A program made the position numbers and the translations under genes. 28,887 nucleotides of DNA from an uncultured Spartobacteria bacterium. GTDB taxonomy: Bacteria; Verrucomicrobiota; Verrucomicrobiia; Chthoniobacterales; JAATET01. Positions 25,622 through 28,887 of the stretch are shown here, in pieces. Each line of letters begins with the position of its first letter. Position 1 is the stretch's first letter. The stretch lies in contig CALGTD010000075.1 of assembly GCA_937901895.1 (NCBI GenBank), forward strand, positions 1 to 28,887. The letters run 5' to 3'. The notes beneath the pieces were generated by a model. It was not told the origin of the DNA and made no database searches. It worked only from the letters and a program-made list of their open reading frames with translations.

Positions 25622-26320
25622 TCACTCCGTCTCGCGGTTCACCCACTCGACAGCGAACCGAACGAGTTCCCCGCTGTCACCGATTCGCAGCTTCTCCTTC
25701 ACCCGGGCCCGATGGGTTTCGACGGTCTTTGGACTCAATCCGAGAGATGCGGCGATATCCCTGGTGCCCAGCCCGCGTCCGATCAATTCGAGCACCTCGG
25801 TTTCACGTTGGGAAAGGTTGTCCAGAGGCGAGAATTCCCGACTTCGATCGGCGTCGATTGCCTTGAAGATCAGCTGATCGCGGAAGGCGGAGCTGACATG
25901 CAGACGCCCGTGCAGGACGTCGTGAAGAGCGTCATGAACGCGAGCAGAAAGGTCTGATTTCATGACATATCCGAGCGCACCGGCTCGCAGCGCTCGAAAC
26001 GCGTAGACGGATTCGTGATGCATCGACACGACGAGGATCGGAAGTCTTGGGCGTTCTGCGAGCATGGCTTTGATGACCTCCAGTCCGTCCGGACCCGGCA
26101 GGGAAATGTCGACGATGACCGCATCCGGTTTGTGATCTCGAAGCATTTGCAGCGCTTCACGAAGGTTGGATGCCTCCGCGCACACGCTGAGAGCCGGATC
26201 GGTGTCCACCAGCGCAACCAGCCCGCGACGGTAGATGGGGTGATCGTCGACGATCAGAATCTGTGCCGGGGGTGGTGACAGAATGGAGTCCGCAGTCGTG
26301 GGTGCGTGGCTAGTGCTCAT
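25622..26320 (-). CDS. NarL/FixJ-type response regulator (REC-LuxR HTH)
   Basis: 232 residues from ATG 26320. The receiver (about 20-135) has the acidic pair Asp25/Asp26 in IVDDHP, phospho-acceptor Asp71 in VIVDISLPGPDG, Ser99 in VVSMHH and Lys121 in YVMKSD. The LuxR-type helix-turn-helix (about 167-225) has LSQRETEVLELIGRG, then TRDIAASLGLSPKTVETHRARVKEKL. The linker LRAGALGYVMKSDL is typical of the group. No cognate kinase gene is adjacent; the hybrid kinase at 18086-20041 is the nearest candidate, but such pairing is guesswork. Sixty nucleotides of upstream frame to 26380 are His/Arg/Pro-rich and not conserved. It may control the surrounding stress-type genes. Confidence 0.95.
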   Translation of the reverse strand: MSTSHAPTTADSILSPPPAQILIVDDHPIYRRGLVALVDTDPALSVCAEASNLREALQMLRDHKPDAVIVDISLPGPDGLEVIKAMLAERPRLPILVVSMHHESVYAFRALRAGALGYVMKSDLSARVHDALHDVLHGRLHVSSAFRDQLIFKAIDADRSREFSPLDNLSQRETEVLELIGRGLGTRDIAASLGLSPKTVETHRARVKEKLRIGDSGELVRFAVEWVNRETE

Positions 26321-26609
26321 TTCGAAATGGTGGTGACGGCCGTCGTCAGGAGCACGCTCAGGCCTGACCGGAACAGGCAATGCACGGCCTCGATAGAGCC
26401 TGGATGTTGTGTTTCGTGCTTGGGATCGAGGGGTCTGTCAGCGGATTCATTGGATGCAAGCGGCGCTCGTCGCCGTGGTCGCGCAACCAGATCGCATTTC
26501 GGGATCCGGGCAGCCGCAGAAAAATCCGGGCGTGGCAGCGTGCTCCATCGCGGACCAAATCTTCGTAAATCCGGACACGTGGCTCCGTCCACAGATGCGA
26601 TCCCCATGC

Positions 26610-26837
26610 ATGAAAACGCCAACCCTTCTTGCTGCCATGGCCGTCGGCCTCGTCGGACTTTCCGCCTGTGACGACCGGGGAGACCGCGAAACGCCGCCGC
26701 CGACTCCCACTGCGACGGCACCCTCCACTCCACCGGCGAATCCGCCGCAGGAGCCTGCGGCAACTCCCGCCCAGGGAGTGGACTCCACCAGCCCGCCCGC
26801 TCCGAACCCGGATGCAGGAACGTCAACGAGCATGTAG
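26610..26837 (+). CDS. Small Pro/Thr-rich lipoprotein
   Basis: 75 residues. The signal peptide MKTPTLLAAMAVGLVGLSAC ends in a lipobox (LSAC) with Cys20 as the lipid anchor. The rest is a Pro/Thr/Ala-rich tail without a folded domain, containing Asp residues right after the cysteine (CDDRGDRE), which in Gram-negative cells can influence retention in the inner membrane. I do not recognise a family. It resembles the small entericidin-like or spacer lipoproteins annotated as hypothetical. Its stop lies 1 bp before the convergent phosphoesterase stop. Confidence 0.68.
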   Translation: MKTPTLLAAMAVGLVGLSACDDRGDRETPPPTPTATAPSTPPANPPQEPAATPAQGVDSTSPPAPNPDAGTSTSM

Positions 26838-26838
26838 C

Positions 26839-27564
26839 TCACACTTCGACCACCCGCACGGGCGCGCCGTCGAAACCGGCGCGTTCGAGCACGGGAAGTG
26901 AGACGTTGTAAACGGGAACTCCGCTTGAGGTTGTGCCAAACGGTTCGCCGCGGTGTGCATGTCCATGAAAGGCCGCGGTCGCTTGCTGGCGATTCAACGG
27001 TCCTTCGAGGCGGGTTGACCCAAGGAAGGCGAAGATCTCGGGTTCCTCGCCCATCACGGTCGCGCGAACGGGAGAATAGTGCAGAAGCGCGACCTTGCGT
27101 TCCTCCTGTCCGCGAGCGAGGGCTTTCTCGAGTCGGAGTGCGTGATCGACGGCTTCCTGCACGAATGCCTTGATCATCGGTTCTCCCCAGGCATTGAGCA
27201 TACGCCCTTCGAATCCGCCACCGAATCCGCACACTCCGGCGAAGCGCACGCCCTCGATCGTGACGCTCTCGCCATCGAGCACCTGAATGCCGGCGGCTTC
27301 CAGAACCGCCGTGACTTGTTCTGCATGGCCGGACTCGAAATCATGGTTTCCAAGCACGGCGAGACAGGGGATCGAGAGGCTCGACGTGAGATCGTGAGCC
27401 AGAAGTTCCGCCTCCTCGGGCAGCCCGTAGTCGGTCAGATCGCCGCAGAGACAAAGAACATCTGCGGATTGGGATGCATGACGGAAGATTGGAAGAAGGC
27501 GACCCTTGCAGTGCTTCGTGTAGTGAAGGTCTGCAATGGCGGCGATGCGGAGGCGTTCGGGCAT
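26839..27564 (-). CDS. Calcineurin-like metallophosphoesterase
   Basis: 241 residues with every metal-binding block: DLH (Asp12, His14), GDLTDYG (Asp42), GNHDF (Asn73, His74), LLHYSP (His162) and FHGHAHRG (His200, His202). The domain has no signal peptide, so it is cytoplasmic. Relatives include cyclic-nucleotide, UDP-sugar and general phosphodiesterases; the substrate cannot be read from the sequence. The extended loop GFGGGFEGRMLNAWGEP after strand 5 is present in part of the family. The gene diverges from the nucleotidyltransferase-like gene with about 50 bp between starts. Confidence 0.92.
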   Translation of the reverse strand: MPERLRIAAIADLHYTKHCKGRLLPIFRHASQSADVLCLCGDLTDYGLPEEAELLAHDLTSSLSIPCLAVLGNHDFESGHAEQVTAVLEAAGIQVLDGESVTIEGVRFAGVCGFGGGFEGRMLNAWGEPMIKAFVQEAVDHALRLEKALARGQEERKVALLHYSPVRATVMGEEPEIFAFLGSTRLEGPLNRQQATAAFHGHAHRGEPFGTTSSGVPVYNVSLPVLERAGFDGAPVRVVEV

Positions 27565-27616
27565 TTCAACGAAATCGGATACATGCAGGATCGCGTGCCG
27601 AATCGTTCTTCAGTGT

Positions 27617-28405
27617 ATGGAATCTTCGATTCGCGGCCTCGACTTCTACAGGCAATCGATGAACGTGCTCGACGCGGCGGGCATTCCTTTCCTCGTTGGT
27701 GGTGCGTATGCGTTGCGCGCTTACGCGCGGGTGGTTCGCGACACGAAGGATTTTGACCTCATGATGCGTCAATGTGACGTCGACCGTGCTCTGGCAGCTC
27801 TGCGGGCGGAGGGCTACCGAGCGCACGTGGCCTTCCCGCACTGGATCGCGAAGGCGCATCACGGCGAGGATTTCATCGACATCATCTACAACTCGGGGAA
27901 CGGCCTGTGTCCAGTGGATGACGGGTGGTTCGAGCACGCACGGGCGGGGACGATTTTCGGACGGAATGTCCGCCTTTGTCCGCCCGAGGAAATGATCTGG
28001 CAGAAAGCCTACATCATGGAGCGCGAGCGGTTCGATGGTGCGGACATTGCCCATTTGCTGCGGGAGTGCGGCGACGAGATCGACTGGGAGCGACTGCTCT
28101 GGCGCTTCGGCGAGCGCGATCATCCGCTGTTGCGCGCGCATCTGATGTTGTTCCAGTTCATCTATCCAGGGCATAGCACGGTGGTTCCGGAGTGGGTGAT
28201 GGATCGTCTCGCCGAGTTTCCGAACGAGGAGCCGACGACTGCCACGCCGGTTTGCAACGGCACGCTTTTGTCCCGTGCCCAGTATCTCGAAGATGTGGAG
28301 CGCAGGGGCTATGCCGACGCTCGCCTCGATCCCCGGCACTCCATCTCAGAAGAAGATCTTGGTGTCTGGACGGCTGCGATCAACGCTTCCGAACGGTCCG
28401 GCTAG
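27617..28405 (+). CDS. Nucleotidyltransferase-fold protein, unknown substrate
   Basis: 262 residues from ATG 27617; an in-frame ATG at 27536 would extend into the phosphoesterase gene. The nucleotidyltransferase pattern is complete: FLVGGAYAL with the GG pair at 28-29, Asp45 and Asp47 in TKDFDLMM, and a third carboxylate Asp88 in EDFIDIIYN. These are the residues that bind Mg-NTP in the Pol-beta superfamily, so the fold is probably active. The rest is helical (EEMIWQKAYIMERERFDGADIAHLL, then WERLLWRF). Relatives include minimal nucleotidyltransferases, the AbiEii group and DUF-type proteins. No antitoxin or HEPN partner is adjacent, so I do not call it a toxin. Confidence 0.82.
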   Translation: MESSIRGLDFYRQSMNVLDAAGIPFLVGGAYALRAYARVVRDTKDFDLMMRQCDVDRALAALRAEGYRAHVAFPHWIAKAHHGEDFIDIIYNSGNGLCPVDDGWFEHARAGTIFGRNVRLCPPEEMIWQKAYIMERERFDGADIAHLLRECGDEIDWERLLWRFGERDHPLLRAHLMLFQFIYPGHSTVVPEWVMDRLAEFPNEEPTTATPVCNGTLLSRAQYLEDVERRGYADARLDPRHSISEEDLGVWTAAINASERSG

Positions 28406-28408
28406 GCT

Positions 28409-28423
28409 TGCGGCTGGGCCGCA
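28409..28423 (+). terminator. Small hairpin after the nucleotidyltransferase gene
   Basis: tgcggc-tgg-gccgca forms a perfect 6-bp stem 4 bp after the stop codon. It is small and has no T run, so it is a weak terminator candidate. Confidence 0.3.
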
Positions 28424-28549
28424 GTGCGAACGAGCCGCCTCGAAGAAGGGATTTTCGAGAAGACGGGGGGTGGACGCGGCGATCAGCGCGGATGGGGCCG
28501 GAACCATCGGTTGCAACGGTGCATTCGGAGGGCGCTCTTTGCAATGCGA

Positions 28550-28795
28550 CTATTTGGGAACGATCGAGATGCCGCCGCTGCGCTCCAGCACAGCAAACTT
28601 CACCTGATCCAGGCGCTCGAGTCCGTGCAATTCCCTCGCCGCCGTCAGGATGTCGTCCTCGTTCACGCGCGATCGTTTCATTCGGTCGGAAAGAAGTCTC
28701 CCGTTCTCGATCAAAATGAGAGGAACGCCGTCGAGAATCTTATCCACCAGCGGATGCCGACGCTTCCACATCGAGAGGAGAATGTCCGCAGACAT
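28550..28795 (-). pseudogene. C-terminal part of a DUF421/YetF-type membrane protein, apparently truncated
   Basis: From ATG 28795 the frame gives 81 residues matching the cytoplasmic C-terminal domain of DUF421/YetF proteins: HPLVDKILDGVPLILIENGRL, then RSRVNEDDILTAARELHGLERLDQVKFAVLERSGGISIVP. The frame stays open upstream to 28843 and encodes DSFYSLTNAFILIATLM, which looks like the last transmembrane helix of this family, but with no start codon. A TGA at 28844-28846 then closes it. The preceding bases, to the window edge, encode nothing like the first two helices in any frame and are markedly AT-richer. I read this as a gene that lost its 5' part. A free-standing 81-residue domain starting at 28795 is the alternative. 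Confidence 0.6.
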
Positions 28796-28887
28796 GAGGG
28801 TGGCGATAAGAATGAATGCGTTCGTGAGTGAATAGAAGCTATCTCAAAATCGATTAAGGAGTATGCAGATTGACGCAAGTTGCACAA

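Noticed and set aside
27617..28405. AbiEii-type toxin
   Set aside because: No AbiEi-like antitoxin gene is adjacent and the C-terminal part does not follow the AbiEii pattern, so only the fold is called.

Overview
The window is GC-rich (roughly 60-65 % by eye), densely coded bacterial DNA. I infer a soil- or plant-associated member of the Verrucomicrobiota. The clues are many single secreted glycoside hydrolases, a PEP-CTERM sorting tail, few Shine-Dalgarno leaders, and the pieces of an rpmE-prfA-prmC-murA gene string. No single marker proves the phylum.

Region 1 (1-4376) deals with polysaccharides and signalling. A secreted AA10 lytic polysaccharide monooxygenase with a CBM2 module runs off the left edge on the minus strand. 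Divergent from it is a LytS-type membrane histidine kinase overlapping a LytTR response regulator, followed by a convergent secreted GH30 hydrolase.

Region 2 (4495-16595) mixes core and sugar-degrading genes. The minus strand carries, in order of transcription, rpmE (L31), prfA (RF1), prmC (the RF1 methylase), murA and a MoeB-rhodanese fusion. Plus-strand genes lie in the gaps: GH97 with an NPCBM between prfA and prmC, and GH67 alpha-glucuronidase plus a BtpA-family protein between prmC and murA. A GH18-like PEP-CTERM protein is divergent from rpmE. The most economical reading is an ancestral core operon opened up by insertion of oppositely oriented carbohydrate genes.

Region 3 (16601-20041) holds an MnmC-like methyltransferase, a DJ-1/PfpI protein and, convergent with it, a soluble PAS-PAS hybrid histidine kinase.

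Region 4 (20195-26837) looks like a stress or desiccation island: a Gly/Thr-rich secreted protein, topoisomerase IB, a small membrane protein, a DUF4142 protein, a DUF72 protein, a 59-residue DUF3008 protein, an acidic hydrophilic protein, a YciF/DUF892 ferritin-like protein, a LuxR-type response regulator and a small Pro/Thr-rich lipoprotein.

Region 5 (26839-28887) has a calcineurin-like phosphoesterase, a divergent nucleotidyltransferase-fold protein with an intact carboxylate triad, and the C-terminal part of a DUF421/YetF membrane protein that appears to have lost its front end.

I saw no rRNA, tRNA, CRISPR array, insertion sequence or prophage gene. Functions rest on motif recognition by eye; no database search was run.
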